Positions 23,438-36,408 of a stretch of DNA of 64,000 nucleotides are shown piece by piece. Source of the stretch: Antitrichia curtipendula (Eukaryota; Streptophyta; Bryopsida; Hypnales; Leucodontaceae); contig OX579642.1 of NCBI GenBank assembly GCA_951230915.1, positions 372,001-436,000 of the forward strand, in the 5' to 3' direction. The first letter of the stretch is position 1. Each line of letters opens with the position of its first letter. The notes beneath the pieces were generated by a model. That model worked only from the letters and a program-made list of their open reading frames with translations. It had not been told where the DNA came from and made no database searches. The position numbers and the translations under genes are program-made.

Positions 23438-24260
23438 TGTCCACAGTGGCATTACAAGGTTAAAACTTGTTGTGTAGGTGGATAATTTTATACTTCCTCC
23501 TTCCCCAAATGATCTTCATGTTGGACAAAATGTTATGGATTAAGTCTGAAAATAATATTTTTTAAATACATTTCATGGTGTAAGTAGAGTTTGGTGCATT
23601 TCTAGTGTCTTAGAAACTTTGTGTTTTAGAGACTTTTTTTTAAGTGCAATTTTGGAATATTGATAAGTGGAATTTGGGGGGCATTTTTAAAGAGCATTAG
23701 TGGACACTTACTTGTTAAATGTGAGGTTGCCTTTTTGTAAGCAAATAGTATGGGTCCAATGGCATGTGTGTACCTTTGCTTCACCTTCCGGAGCTTTGTT
23801 TCCTTCAATTAGGCAACACTTAAAGAGATGCAACATTGAACAATGTTGATTGATCTCTTTAGTCATTTCATTTGTCTTTCGATTACTTATTGCATGGATA
23901 GAGGAGGAACTACTACTTGGAGTTGTTTTGTTGGTCCCCGATAGCATTTGAAAGTCGAATCTAACAAATTTGCAATGTCACAAACTGCAACAAGATCATT
24001 TTGGGACGGAGGGAGTATTTCATAACCTCTTCTCCTACCTAAATGGGGTCATTGATGATTTCAAACACATTCTCAACTCATTTCCATCCATTGTAAATAA
24101 AAAGTTTAAAATTTTTTTCCATTGGCCGATCATCTATTTTGGCTCTCCCTACCCACAAAATGCCAAAGAGAAAATAAGATCGGTTAGGTTTGAACATATA
24201 ATAAAATAACTACACCTAAAATCACACAAGAAAAATAATTTAGTGTAGGTTTCATTATTA
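23438..24260. other. AT-rich spacer, no gene
   Basis: I see nothing supportable here. Open frames at 23708-23947 and 23970-24209 are short and without features. Confidence 0.45.
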
Positions 24261-24261
24261 T

Positions 24262-24426
24262 AAGGTATGTGCACTTAAAAGTAATACTCTCCTAATTGTG
24301 CCATCTATCTATAGTAGTTCAAGATTTCAAGCTTGAAATCACTCATCTATCAACTATCAACTATCTATCAGCTATAGATAGATGGCACAAATAGAAGAAA
24401 GTCACTTTTAGGTGTACACACCTTAC
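24262..24426. mobile_element. Short MITE with 55-bp inverted repeats
   Basis: AAGGTATGTGCACTTAAAAG at the left end matches the complement of the right end (AAGGTGTGTACACCTAAAAG), and TGTGCCATCTATCTATAG is shared deeper in the arms. The whole unit is 165 bp, almost entirely two arms with a small loop of ATCTATCAACT-type repeats. It is non-coding. Confidence 0.75.
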
Positions 24427-24429
24427 TGA

Positions 24430-25925
24430 ATTTTTTTTGTGGGATCTTTATCGTAGTCAAAAAAGGATTCTAGGTTTCTCTTAAAAGTTAGAATGCAGTT
24501 TTTAGACATCATATAAATAAAAATAAAAATTTATAAATAAGTGGTTCTAAAATAGACTATAGACTCTCATGAATAGTGGATGTACATTTTAGGCAAGAAT
24601 CTGTAGTGGTCGGTTTGAGAAAGTGGCCGAAATTAGGTGCAGTTACCTTCCGAATTGGCCATCCTCCTTGCAGCCAGTTTATGCCAAATGTCCTATAATG
24701 TAAATATCAGGATGCTTTAAGTTTTTGACACGTAAGAAATGAAAGAATTTTGGGAGAAAGGGTCCACTCAGTTACCTTAGAATGGGATCCATCAATCCAA
24801 TCCACAAATCGGTGGGTCCGGAAAGCACTGTTCAGTCTGAGCTGGAGGTTTGACTTTTTATTTCACGTTCACTTTCAGTTGGAATTTCTATTCTCCAATG
24901 ATGAGTTGTATTTTTCTCATTGGGCTAGACAGGATTTATAAAAGACAAGACTATTCAGAAACCACATTCAAAGTGCAATTCAATTCAGGAGTTCATAATT
25001 ACAACTTTGTGTACGGAGTAATATTTTTCCATTCCATTCCAACTTTCCCAAGTGATCGAATCGAATGATTCTGATGACTTTTTCATCCAGAGTGATGGTT
25101 GGGAATTCAATCATATTGGTATCTGAGTAAATTAATTTACAATTTTGAATTTAACAAAGAACTAGGGTGCCGTATGCCATTGCCACAACAAAATAGAAGT
25201 AAGAGTAATTTTCTATTTTTTTATTCATAAAAACTCTGAAATTCAATAACTTTCACACCCTAGGTCCAAATGTCACAAAGCAAAGCTCGTGCACCCCTCC
25301 TCGCAACAAGCTTTCCGAGCTTACCAAGAACGCAACCGAGGATGTACAATCTAAGAGATCTCAATGTAACAAACAAAACAAACAAACAACTTGACTTAAG
25401 GTATGGATTTAGAATTAAGCAAATGCTTTAGAAAATGTTGTATTACTAGATTATGAATTGTATGTTAGTGACTTTCTCAAGGATTTTCATTCTTCAAAGT
25501 TAGAAATGAACAATTCTAACACCACTCTACCTTATCAATTGTATCAAGTAGGGATTTATCCTTGTCAAATGTCTCCAATTTTACACATGGTAGCTAGTAT
25601 ATGATTGCAATGTAATAGAGCCTTTAGTAACTGCTTTTAAGTCTTTTTGAAGGAGTTTCAAAGATGCATTCACTGGATATTTTAATGTTTTGTTAAGTCT
25701 TGGCTTTGAAAAGCTCATCAAAATTTTCTTTTTTCCTACAAGTGAAAAATAATTGCTATTGTAGTTTTTTTCTCTCTATGCATATTAGCTTAAATGGGTG
25801 ATTTTAATCATTTTACCTTACTTCCATATAATTGACCTTCCCTTTTGCAAGCCTTTTTGTTCCATCAAATTCATAACTTGGTCCATGGATGCCCTTGGCT
25901 CACTTTCTTTCCATTCCCCCTTTGA
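24430..25925. other. AT-rich spacer, no gene
   Basis: No gene or clear element is visible. Confidence 0.4.
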
Positions 25926-25930
25926 CATTA

Positions 25931-26757
25931 AGGTAGAACCACCCATTCTGACCAGGGAACCATACCCACTAGAGTAGGACCACATATACCTAATCACTTA
26001 AGCTCCTGTGGCGCAGATGGTGAGCAATTGAATGCGATGGAGGTTTTTCCCATGTAGGAAGATAGAAAATACTAAGATTGCAAAATTTTCAGAACTTTTT
26101 TTGCAAAACTAAAATTTTGTGAATTTTGGGAGCCAAAAAGTATTCCGAACCAATTTTCAATCATTAGAGTCTTCCAATTCCGATCAGTCAAGAACTAGCT
26201 TCCTACTATCTATTTTCTTGTTATTTTTTGCATAATTTAGGACATGTGTCATGATCTTACTAGTCCCAAAGTTAAAAAAGAGTAAAAAACACATTACAAG
26301 CCTTGATTGGAAATAGGGGCACTACCGGTTGGGAATTGGTCCCTGGTTGGAAATGGGTGGTCCTACCCTATGTAGGATGCAACTATTTTCAACCAAAACT
26401 AGAGTAGATTTACAACCGAAATTCAAAATGGATTTTTTTCCTCGTTTTCAAGGTTGGGACTAATAACTGAAGGTCATAAATACATGTCCCAAGGTGTCAT
26501 AAAGTGTATAGGAAGTATTGATTGGGAAAGTAGTCTCTTGATCAATCGGAATTGAAAGACTCTAGACATTGGCTATGGATTTTGAATACTTTTGGGCTCC
26601 CAAAATTTATAGTAGTTTCAATTTGGGGAATTAAATTATAGAAAATTCATAGTCCCAATATTTCTTATCTATCTACATGAGAAAAAATTCCATTGCTTCA
26701 CTTTGCTCCTCATATGTTATAAAATTGCTTAAGTGATTGGATATAGGTGGTTCTATC
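25931..26757. repeat. Family B large imperfect inverted repeat
   Basis: The arm from about 25970 (TAGGACCACATATACCTAATC) is mirrored by the complement of the sequence ending near 26757 (TAGAACCACCTATATCCAATC). The arms match for more than 200 bp, sharing CACTTAAG, CATGTAG and TTTTGGGAGCC blocks. A nested inverted pair (25931 GGTAGAACCACCCATT and the complement near 26365 GGTAGGACCACCCATT) lies within. A further copy of the arm starts at 63844. It is a foldback or MITE family of unknown class. Confidence 0.65.
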
Positions 26758-26929
26758 TTATAAGCCCACACATAAGGTGGATTTAGGTCATTTGATGTTG
26801 GATGTGTCAAGACCTCAAATTTTCCCTCGCCAACCCCAAAAGACCAGCAAAACATGTGCAATATTGAATGGTTCACTTTGCCTAGACTTTCTTTTAGACT
26901 GCTTGTCCATGACCTCGGACTAGTGAAAT

Positions 26930-27635
26930 CACTTTTCTCATAAACAAAAATTTGAAATTGTATTTTCAGAGTTATATATATATATATATGGAAAGCTTAT
27001 AGTCATTTCATTTTGACCAATGAGACAAAAGTTATGAAAGTTATGAGGTGTTTTAGTTTGCGGGTAGTTATAGATTCTCTACTCTAAAATAAACTTTGAA
27101 GTCCTTTATCTTATTCAATTTTCAATACTTTTGAAAAATAATAAAAATATAGGATGAAGATTATTTATTACAACATTTCAACCATTGGGATTGGCATTTT
27201 CAATTCCATAACCAAATTCTTAACAATTTTGTATTTTGAACCATTCTCTACTTCTTTCTACTTACTATTTTTTTCCTATATGTTGTGCAATTCCAAATGA
27301 TGTGAATTTTTTTAAGCATGTAACCAACTTGTCTAGGAAAAAGAATCAAAGGAAGCACCACCATTTTGGACATATTTTCATAGAAAAGTGAGCTTGTGAA
27401 GTGCAGCTGCCCTGTTTTTCACAAGGCCCAAAAAATGATTTCAGTGAATTTGAATGCTTATATCTTGCAATCCACATGGTGGAAATTTCAGAAATTTTTA
27501 CCACATGTTCTTAAGACAACATACTACAAGGTCTTCATGTGTCAAATTTTAAAAAATAAATAAATTTGGTACTTGTACTAAAAATGGCAGTTCTTGAGCG
27601 TTTTCGGTAAAAACATAGTCATGGAACTTTAGGGG
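26930..27635. mobile_element. Family A element, truncated copy in inverted orientation
   Basis: The complement matches the first two thirds of the 22488 element, including the CATTTTGGAC, GAAGTGCAGCTGCC and AATGGCAGTT blocks. It ends TTTAGGGG followed by TTAA at 27636-27639. The other end is missing; the similarity fades near 26940, next to a short (TA)n run. Confidence 0.7.
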
Positions 27636-27639
27636 TTAA

Positions 27640-28410
27640 GCTCTCCAAGTATGGATGTTCTTGGGGTGGGTGGATTGTTAGCCTTTATATTTCACAAAAT
27701 GAAATAGATTAAAAAAATTCCATTCACACATTATTATTAGGATTTTCTAAAAGTCATTGGGTGTACATTGCCTATCTCAATCTATCAACTTCCTCCTTTC
27801 CCCTTTTTCGTTCTCTAATCATGAGACACCTGACCTTTTCAATATCTATTATTGAATCTCTACACAAATTAAGATTAATCACATATGGCTCAACCTCATT
27901 TCTACAATTTGTGCACTAGTTGTGCAACCAACAACAAGCTACAATAACTATTGCAATTTTATATATTCATGAATTAATTAGAGTGACTCATAATCATCCA
28001 CCTAATTTTTAAAGAACCAAAGGCATTTTCAATTGATACTCCACCAAAATTTATTGTAACATTAAAAAAAAATCCCACATTATTTGGAACCTTCCAATTT
28101 TTCATCAATAAAGTGGAATAGACAATTGTTGTCAAGTATGGAGTGCACAACCACTTTGGAATCTTACAAGGATGACTTGATTTTGCAAATTCTTATACTA
28201 TTTTATAATGGAAATAGTATGTGTTGCTTAAGTATTAGATGTAGACCTTTGAACCTTATTTATAACTATTAATAGTCAAAATCTTTAAGTAGATTGCTTA
28301 AGTGTCCTTTGGTAGCCAATTTATTTTGAAGACATTATCTTTCATAGCTATTGTTAGTTAATAGCTATTAATTACATCTATACAAAAATCAAAATCTGGA
28401 TGTAGATCCA
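27640..28410. other. AT-rich spacer, no gene
   Basis: No gene is visible. A short open frame at 28084-28272 has no features. Confidence 0.4.
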
Positions 28411-28414
28411 GATT

Positions 28415-28695
28415 CAAATCAAAATCTGGATCAAACCTTATAAAACAAGCATCATCTTTGTTTCTATCTTATATTGACTTGTAAGCAAAAAGATTCAGAT
28501 TCAAACCTTCTAGAACACAAATCATCTCTTTATATATCTTATAGATTTATAAGCAAAAAATTATAGATTTAAACCTTCTAGAAATACACATCATCTCTTT
28601 ATATATCTTATATTGACTACAAGCAAAGATATCCAAATTCAAACCTTGTAGAATATGCCACATCTAATTTTGTACTTTATATTGACTTATAAGCA
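28415..28695. repeat. Degenerate tandem repeat, four units of about 70 bp
   Basis: Each unit contains AAACCTTCTAGAA-like, CATCTCTTTATATATCTTATA-like and ATTGACTTATAAGCAAA-like blocks in the same order. Unit boundaries fall near 28490, 28558 and 28630. The units have diverged, so the array is not recent. Confidence 0.7.
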
Positions 28696-29217
28696 AAAGT
28701 CTCCTCATGTAAAGAGACACACTGAGACTTAGAGTGGTCACTGGTGTAAAAAATAGAAACTTGAGAGATAAATCAAGGTCTCATTAATTCCATTTACTTG
28801 AAGTTTAGAAGTTATATAGACATAAATAAGGATAAGGATTATGTCATTTCAATAGATTTAACTAAAACATGGATCATAAAAATAGAAAAAAGTAGGAATT
28901 ATTTATTCTAAAGTAGCACGGATTTTAATGGACAATACATATTTTTATTTCTAGGATGTGCACAAAGCACACAAGGGACCATGCTTTTGTGGGCCAAGTC
29001 AAAGGTGCACTATTTTACATCTAGATGAGTAGATGACTTTGTTATAGTTTTAGATGACTAGTTTTAGATTTTACATTTGGAAATAGATGACTCCATGAAC
29101 AAGGGTTTCACGCTCCTCTGTAGTGACGTAATGTATACCATGTCTTCAAATTTTAATTTTTTTCTTTCCACATATGGATGAACACCTTTCTATAATCCTT
29201 AAATAAAAATCTAAGTT

Positions 29218-29895
29218 GTAGTGTGCTGCCCAAAATCGCTATGTTGTCAAAAAACGGTGTTTGGTCCTTTAGGGGTTAAGGCAAGTTGGCTACATGCTTG
29301 AAATTTTTTAAATCATTTAGAATTGTACAACACATAGGAAAAAAAGATAAGTAGAAAGGTGTAGAGAATGATTCCAAATATTAAATTGTTAAGAATTTAT
29401 TTATGGAAATGAAAAATGTCAATCTCAATGGTTGTAATCTTGTAATAAACAATCTACAACTCATGTTTTTAATTTCTTTCCCAAAATATTGAAAATTGAG
29501 TAGAATAAAGGACTTCAAAGTTTATTTTAGAATAGAGAATCCATAACTACCCACAAACTAAAACTTTCTCATATCTTTTGATTCATTGATCAAAGAAAAA
29601 TGATTTAAAGCTTTCTATGTATATAGAAAGCTAAAGAACCAATTTCAAATTTTTATTTTTGAAATTTTTATTTTTTTCAGATTTGCCTAGATTGCCCAAG
29701 TTAAAAAACAAACTGCATTTCAGGCCATAACTTTTGACTCATGCTTCCAAATGTCCTGAAATTTAGTGCGCATGAAAGATATTCTTTGTCCACACCTTTA
29801 ATTAAAATTTGGGCCAAAAATATGGAAATCTCTAATCACACGTACCTGTCCAAAATTTATATATAGCCAAAAAATGTAGCTTGGTCCTTTAGGGG
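29218..29895. mobile_element. Family A, chimeric copy: a 3' end joined to a second truncated copy
   Basis: Bases 29218-29275 match the last 60 bp of the family A reference and end CCTTTAGGGG with TTAA at 29276-29279. Directly after this, at GCAAGTTGGCTACATGC, the middle of a second copy starts and runs in the same orientation to CCTTTAGGGGG at about 29895. The second copy lacks its first 300 bp. Its terminal TTAA has become GTAA. Confidence 0.65.
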
Positions 29896-30514
29896 GTAAG
29901 ATTGAAGAATTTATTGAAAAAGAGTGCATCTCTGGACTATGCTCCATCAAAAGAGGTGGAGCTTTATTGAGATTACACTTCTAAATGTTTTGTTGTCTTT
30001 TAGCTTCTTCAACAACCATGGTAAGCAAACATATAAAAACTTATCTTAGATGAAAGGATGCTAAGAATGTCCAATGGGGCACCACATTCTCACCAAAGCA
30101 CTTCGTAATACCTGGCTCCACACTTTCATTGGAATGCTTAGGTACTGTATCAAAGACAAAGGTGATGAACATTTTTAGTATATCCACAAGAATTTGACAC
30201 CTGAACAAATCGAAGGAGTTGAGGAGTACGTTAAACATGGTACTCCATTCATGAAGAACTAAATTGTTTTGACTCACACTAACCTCATTGAGACGGCTGC
30301 CACATATTGCCAAATTAAGTTGAAGAAGCAATTGGAAAATAGTCTTTTAGATACTCTTTTGCCCATGTTGCGCTTTAGACAATACATTCCCTCAGCTTCA
30401 TGGATTCTGCATGTCCGTCAAAGTGTTATGGAATACACTAGAGCCTCAGCACTATGGAAGTACATGATGAATCTAGATACCGTTGAAATGGAAGACGTGA
30501 CTAATTAGGATGAC

Positions 30515-30714
30515 NNNNNNNNNNNNNNNNNNNNNNNNNNNNNNNNNNNNNNNNNNNNNNNNNNNNNNNNNNNNNNNNNNNNNNNNNNNNNNNNNNNNNN
30601 NNNNNNNNNNNNNNNNNNNNNNNNNNNNNNNNNNNNNNNNNNNNNNNNNNNNNNNNNNNNNNNNNNNNNNNNNNNNNNNNNNNNNNNNNNNNNNNNNNNN
30701 NNNNNNNNNNNNNN
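30515..30714. other. Assembly gap
   Basis: There are 200 N characters. A round 200 usually means a gap of unknown size. Confidence 0.98.
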
Positions 30715-32110
30715 GTAAATTTCACTAGTTCTAAGGAAAACTATTGGTTAATTAGTTAAAATGTTATAGTGGGGTGAAAAAGAGAAAGAGAAAATAAAAT
30801 CTAATCTAACTAAAATTGTATCTAAGTAGCCTTTTAGAATATAGAATTCACTTTCCAGGATGGTAAGAGAAAACTAGATTCCAAAATTCCTAGCAAAAGT
30901 TACCACGGGGTGAGTTTGGACCCTTAGTCGTGCTAACCTTCATCCACTAATCTAAATAGCAATTTAATCCAAAATAATTTTAATCTAAAAACTAACTTCT
31001 ACAACAATGATTTTAACTTTATTTTGAAAACAAAACAAAGCAAAAGAAAGGTAGAATTAACATACATCCGTGTCCATCATGGTCACAGTTCTGTCATCGC
31101 AGATCACTAACATAATGGACTCAAAATAACCGTCATCCTCCATCATGTATAATCCGTCTAATTGATGAGAGTCTGGTATTAGAATGTGAGGAAAATCTCT
31201 TTCCTACATCCTTCTTGGCTAATGTCCTATAAATAAAAGGGTTAGTCTAAGTATTTAACATAATTCCCTTGAGTTTAGGAATTTACATTAAATTTCTAAT
31301 GATCTTTAGTTGATTTTAAGAACACTCTTTGGATTAAAATAAACTTCAAGGCCCTATTTCCAAACTACCTTGAATGTTTATTTTATTTAAGAATTAAATT
31401 AAAAGATTAATATCTTCCAATTTTAATAATATTCCAATGAATAATTAGTGTTGTTTGTTATTCATTAGTTTATTATTTTTGTTGACTTCTTGTTTTTTCC
31501 TATTTGGCTTATTAGGCCTAATAAAAAAAACTTAAACCAACATTCAACCAACTAATTTGCACCGGAATCCTAATTAATCACTAAAACCAAATTCTTCAAT
31601 AGTAAAAAGAACAATTCAAAGCATTATTCCAAATGAATAGTAAATGAATAGTAGAAAAAGAATAAAAAACAAAAATAAACTGTCCCGCAATGAATAGTAA
31701 CGGAATAAAGACCAACACAAATCCTAAATGAATAGGAAATGAATAGGAAACTCACAACAAAACAAAAACAAAACTCACATGAATAGTTAGATTCGTTGGA
31801 AAAAATTAGTATTTTAATCCTAATTCCTTCTCAAACCGCCATTTCGTCTTCTTATTAGGTGTCTTTGTCAAGTTCTTCTCATTCTTGTTGTTACGATTGA
31901 GATTGTGAGTTGTAACTTGATGCAAGGAAAATTTGTGCTTCTAGTTAGTTGCCATCACGGGTTCCTTTGAAAGTTCAAATCTTTGTGGCGTGGCTATCAA
32001 CTCCCTAGGCTTGATTATACCTTGAATTCAATTAAAAATTTTGGGATTTAGCTATCACCAAAAATTTAATGGTTCTTTTGTTCTTTAAACTGAACACCAG
32101 TTTTTGAACT
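30715..32110. other. Spacer with scattered short repeats, no gene
   Basis: No gene is supported. The stretch 31630-31790 repeats the short word AATGAATAG about six times. The slightly higher complexity from here to about 34300 could reflect an old retroelement, but I cannot show its structure. Confidence 0.35.
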
Positions 32111-32113
32111 GGA

Positions 32114-32206
32114 CAACCACGAACTGGAGCTCTAAGCACCCATGAACTAGAGCCCTGTGCACCCACGAACTGGAGCCCCGAGCAACCACAAACTAGAGCC
32201 CCCGAG
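32114..32206. repeat. Tandem repeat, four 23-bp units
   Basis: The units start at 32114, 32137, 32160 and 32183 and follow CAMCCACGAACTGGAGCCC. The array is much richer in GC than its surroundings. Confidence 0.85.
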
Positions 32207-32285
32207 TCAGCGCTCACCTGCTACGTGGCGAGGCGCGATTCGTCCTCCTCCTCGTTCCCGTTCTCATTCCAGTGTTGCTCTAGTC

Positions 32286-32348
32286 TCGGGTTGGTCTGGT
32301 TCCGGGTTGGTCTGGTTCCGGGTTGGTCTGGTTCCGGGCTGGTCTGGT
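32286..32348. repeat. Tandem repeat, about four 16-bp units
   Basis: The unit TCCGGGTTGGTCTGGT starts at 32301, 32317 and 32333, with a partial copy at 32286. The copies are almost identical, so the array is young or kept homogeneous. Confidence 0.9.
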
Positions 32349-35300
32349 CTTTTGATCTTAATTGGACTATTAGTTCTAACAAAACAAAACAAAAACTAAA
32401 GCTAAATGGTTAGAAAAAAGGAAAGAAACTGAAATAACTTCACTAAATAACTTAAAGTTCAAACTAGTCTAAGGATTTTTCTATGGGTTTGTTGATTTTT
32501 GAGATAAACTAACCTAATTGGTTCTTTGGGGTTTTGGAGATAACTTAAGACAAAGTAATCTAATCTTAACCAAGGCGAGGATAAACTAAACTAAGGCAAA
32601 AACTAAACTATCAATCAAGTCCACAATTTGGTAACAGAAACAAGCAAAACTAAGTGAGCAAATTCCGGCGGAAGAAAAGGAGCCACTTGCTGTGGTATTT
32701 TGGCTTAAGTAGCCAACGACCAAGGATATTTTTCCAACTTCCTCCCTTCAAAGTGAATTGCCTTAAGGTCAAAGCTTCGCCGTGCGGGAGCAACCCCAGG
32801 CCAAACTCGTTAAATATGGTTCCAAGTGGCTATAGGAATGTTTTAATCTTTAAAGGAGGTACACATAAAAGTGTTTAAACTGAACATTAAAGACTAAAAG
32901 AAATTCCAAGATCTCAGATGGTTTTAATTTTTAAAGGAGGTACACATGAAAGTGTTTAAACTTTAAACCAAACATTAAGAATTAAGTCAAACCAAACTTT
33001 GTTATACAAGGAAGTTTGGCCGGTATTTTGAGTGTTAGAATCTTTTGGTAAAGACTAGCTTCATCGCCTTAAGAATTCTGACTCAATGGCTGTTACAAGA
33101 CACAAAATTAGTATAGAAACAAAGTATGCAAGTTTGGGGGGATGAACCTCCCAAAAGCGTGGTTTTAGTGTGGTTTTGTTGGTTTAAAAGGGAACCCTGA
33201 GTCCTCTAACCAAAACCTCCACTAAAAGGAAGCAAAGAAAGCACGATGAGCACATATGACCAGAATTTGGCCTAACTAATTGCTTCCAACAAAGCCGGTA
33301 AGCAAATTAAACAAAAAAAGAGTCTCTACACTTCAACAGAGTGTCGATAGGCAAATAATGAAACAAATGGGGGTATGATAAACCTCGGAGGGGGCCTTAT
33401 ATACTTGCTAGAAGGCCCCGCCACCTTAGTTTATCATAAGATATTAGTTCTTTTACTTAAAAACTATCCTACGTTAAATTCTAAACTACTCTAAGATATT
33501 TGCTAAATAATCTTTGTTTAATCATTAGAATCTTCTAGAACAAGCCTTAATTAGAAAGGAAATCTTATCTAAATAAAATCTAAGATTTTTTCCAAAGATA
33601 TTTAGGAAATTAACTATTTTGACTTTGAGATATTTTGCAAACAACCCTAGGATATTTCCAAATATTCTTAGCTTAATCTAAATTGTCTTTTAAAGGAAAG
33701 ATTTGAAATCTTAACTAAATCCAATCTTCGACTTTCACCAAGATATTTTGTAAATTAACCTTGAATTATCGCTAATTACTCTAAAAAAGTCAAACCTACT
33801 GCTGATTTCTTCCTATCTTCTTGAGAGCAACTCCAATTTGGAAACCAATTGCGCCATCACGTTTAGAAGACCCCAATTAGTCTAGATAATCCCCTACCCC
33901 CTTCTTCCAGTCTGTAAATATTCATAAAAACCAATCACAGTAACTCCAAAGAAAAATCAAAACCCCAATTAATGGAATTTGCGTTTCCCGAAGAAACTGA
34001 CTGGCCAGAGTTGCCTAGAAGGTTTGTGAGAGTAAGAAAACATTCCTTGTTTGCAACATTCGGACACCGCTAGCTCTTGGTTCGCCGGTCAACCCGCCGC
34101 CATGTTGTAAATTCTTGTTAAATTCGATGTCGTTGCCGATTTTGGTATTTTGGACTATCAAAAAGTCTTCAAACTTGTCAAGTCGCTTCTTTAACATGTA
34201 ATAATCTAATATATTTTTTAATGAGATTTTACCGCACTTTGGGTAATTTCTATGAATTTACCATCAGTTTCAAAGGCGGTTGACTTCCCATGGAGTCATC
34301 GTGGAGTTTTGTAAAATCCCGAAACTTTTGGGCAAACTTCTAGGAAGTGTCCAAAGGCCAAGGGCAAAACCAAACCTCCAATAAGGATGCTAATTTTAGC
34401 AATTCTTTAATAATTACCGCCCGGAGGGGAAATTATTCTGGTACTGGGGTTGTTGTAGATGATTAGCTCCGTTGTTGATCTCTTGGCATGCTTTTATCCT
34501 AAAAGCACCTTTCTATAAGCTCCAATCACCTCGCCCTTTCTTCTACTTTGCATTCTGATTCATATTCTTCAACCTTTGTAGGTCTTCATGTAACTAGTCC
34601 ATATTCTATATGAATTGGATCTAGATACTTCTAAACTTGGGTATAGACTTTTGTAGTTTAGCTAGGCTATCACATGCACTCTACATGTCGAGTTTTTACA
34701 TGGGTCAAGCACTAGATTTGGCTAACTCCCACATCCTCACATCTCTTGAAAACGTTAATCTGGACTATAAGATTCTAAACTAAGACCTAAACCTGGAAAA
34801 GAAAAGCATTTTGTACTTTTCATGATTTTAGGAAGACTCCTCACTAATTTGGCAGGGACTTCTACCAAACTCCTCTCAACTGACTTATTCATGCTATATG
34901 GCATGAATGGACGCTAAAAACTAACAATAAATTGCGAAAAATAAACCCAGAGCTCCAAGTGCTAACTTGAGGGCTCACATCAATCTATAGACCCAAATAG
35001 ACGATACAAACAACATAAATCATCCCCCTCCATCTCGTATGAAATCTGATGTGAAGAAATATAAACCATTTGAAGATTTCTTTAAAATGGATGTTCTATA
35101 TAAATCTACAAATAAAAATGAATGTGATACAATTGAATTAGAAACGATAACTACACTTCAAACATTAGGAAGAAATGGCCATAACATAACAAAAGGAAAT
35201 CCTTGTAAAGATTCTAAATTTAAATATTTACATTCAAAGGGTATTATTTAACATGTTCAAAGAAATGATATTTTTGATGGGAATTGTCCATGAGTTTCAA

Positions 35301-35695
35301 AAAAATTAAAATAAAATAAAGAAATGATGTTTTAGTAAACACATGGCAGGATGACACAAGAGCAAACATCAAGAAGAGGGGACAAATAGACCTCCTCCAA
35401 AAACTTCACGAAAAAGAGTGCGACGAATGCAAGAATAACACAAAGGCGGAGATGAAAGAATCGAAATTGATGCTCTTCTTTGCGATTGGGGGTCAGAGTT
35501 CGACACCGGAATGCAAGTCGGAGAAGACGAAGTTCAAAACATTCTTGAGCTTGTATAGTACAGCTCATGTGAAGTCACTAGTCACCATACAACAAGGAGG
35601 GGTTCAAACTTCATGGGTTGATTAACTGAATAAAAAAACTTATTATTTAAAAAAAAAATTGTACGTGATTCTCGAGGGCCCACACGACTTGTTGA
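32349..35695. other. Spacer with possible retroelement remains, no gene
   Basis: A direct repeat (TTTAAAGGAGGTACACATAA-like, ending GTGTTTAAAC) occurs near 32842-32880 and 32922-32962. A - strand frame at 34197-34015 and another at 35568-35332 are short and match nothing I recognise. I see no long terminal repeats and no reverse transcriptase or protease motifs. Confidence 0.35.
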
Positions 35696-35699
35696 AAAA

Positions 35700-36186
35700 A
35701 ATTAAAAAACATTGGGTGTAGATTGTTTATTACAACATTACAACCGTTGGGATTGGCATTTTTCAATTCCATATTTAAATTCTTAACAGTTTAGTGTTTT
35801 GAACATTCTCTACCTTTTTCTACTTACTATTTTTTTCCTATATGTTTTACAATTCCAAATGATCTGAAAATTTTCAAGCATGTAGCCAACTTGCCTTGAA
35901 GAATGAATCCAAAGAGTAACCACCATTTTGGACATTTTTTCATACAAATGTGACCTTGTGAAGTGCAGCTGCCCGGATTTTAGCAAGGACAAGAAAAGGA
36001 TTTTTGTCAATTCAAACGCTATTATCTTGCAATCCATACGGTGGAAATTTCTGAATTTGTTTCCACAACTTCTCAAACTAGTTTAACACAAGATCCTACG
36101 GTTACATTTTTCAAAAAAAAAAAATTTCAAAAATTTGATACATGTATTAAAAATGGCAGTTTTAAATCGGTTTTGACCTTTAGGGG
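35700..36186. mobile_element. Family A element, truncated copy in inverted orientation
   Basis: The complement matches the first half of the family A reference, including the AAATGGCAGTTT, GAAGTGCAGCTGCCC and CAATCCCAACGG-type blocks. It ends CTTTAGGGG with TTAA at 36187-36190. The other end is lost near 35700. Confidence 0.7.
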
Positions 36187-36408
36187 TTAAATATTGATAG
36201 CCCTTAGTAATATTTTCCATTTAAAATGATGAAAGTGAAAATTAAAAAAATGACCGGTTGGAAATGAGTAACATCAAAAATCCAAGCTAATTTCTCAAAT
36301 GCTTCCTGATAGTGCTCTAAAGGTATGTTTGCACTTGGTGTTAAAGTTGTTGTTAGTGAGGGTCTTAGGAATGAATTTATACCTACTTTTGGTTCAGATT
36401 CACATTCC

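Noticed and set aside
26010..26040. TGGCGCAGATGG resembles the A box of a tRNA-derived SINE
   Set aside because: No B box follows, and the word is not kept in the second copy of the repeat at 63844.
30041..30510. Open frame beside the assembly gap that could be a gene fragment
   Set aside because: Its composition is mildly coding-like, but I recognise no domain and the gap hides the continuation.
31150..31185. CTGGTATTAGAA resembles a retrotransposon primer-binding site
   Set aside because: The match to the initiator tRNA is weak, and no terminal repeats or polymerase motifs flank it.
35332..35568. Open frames in a GC-richer patch
   Set aside because: No domain is seen in either strand, and the neighbouring sequence is repeat-derived.
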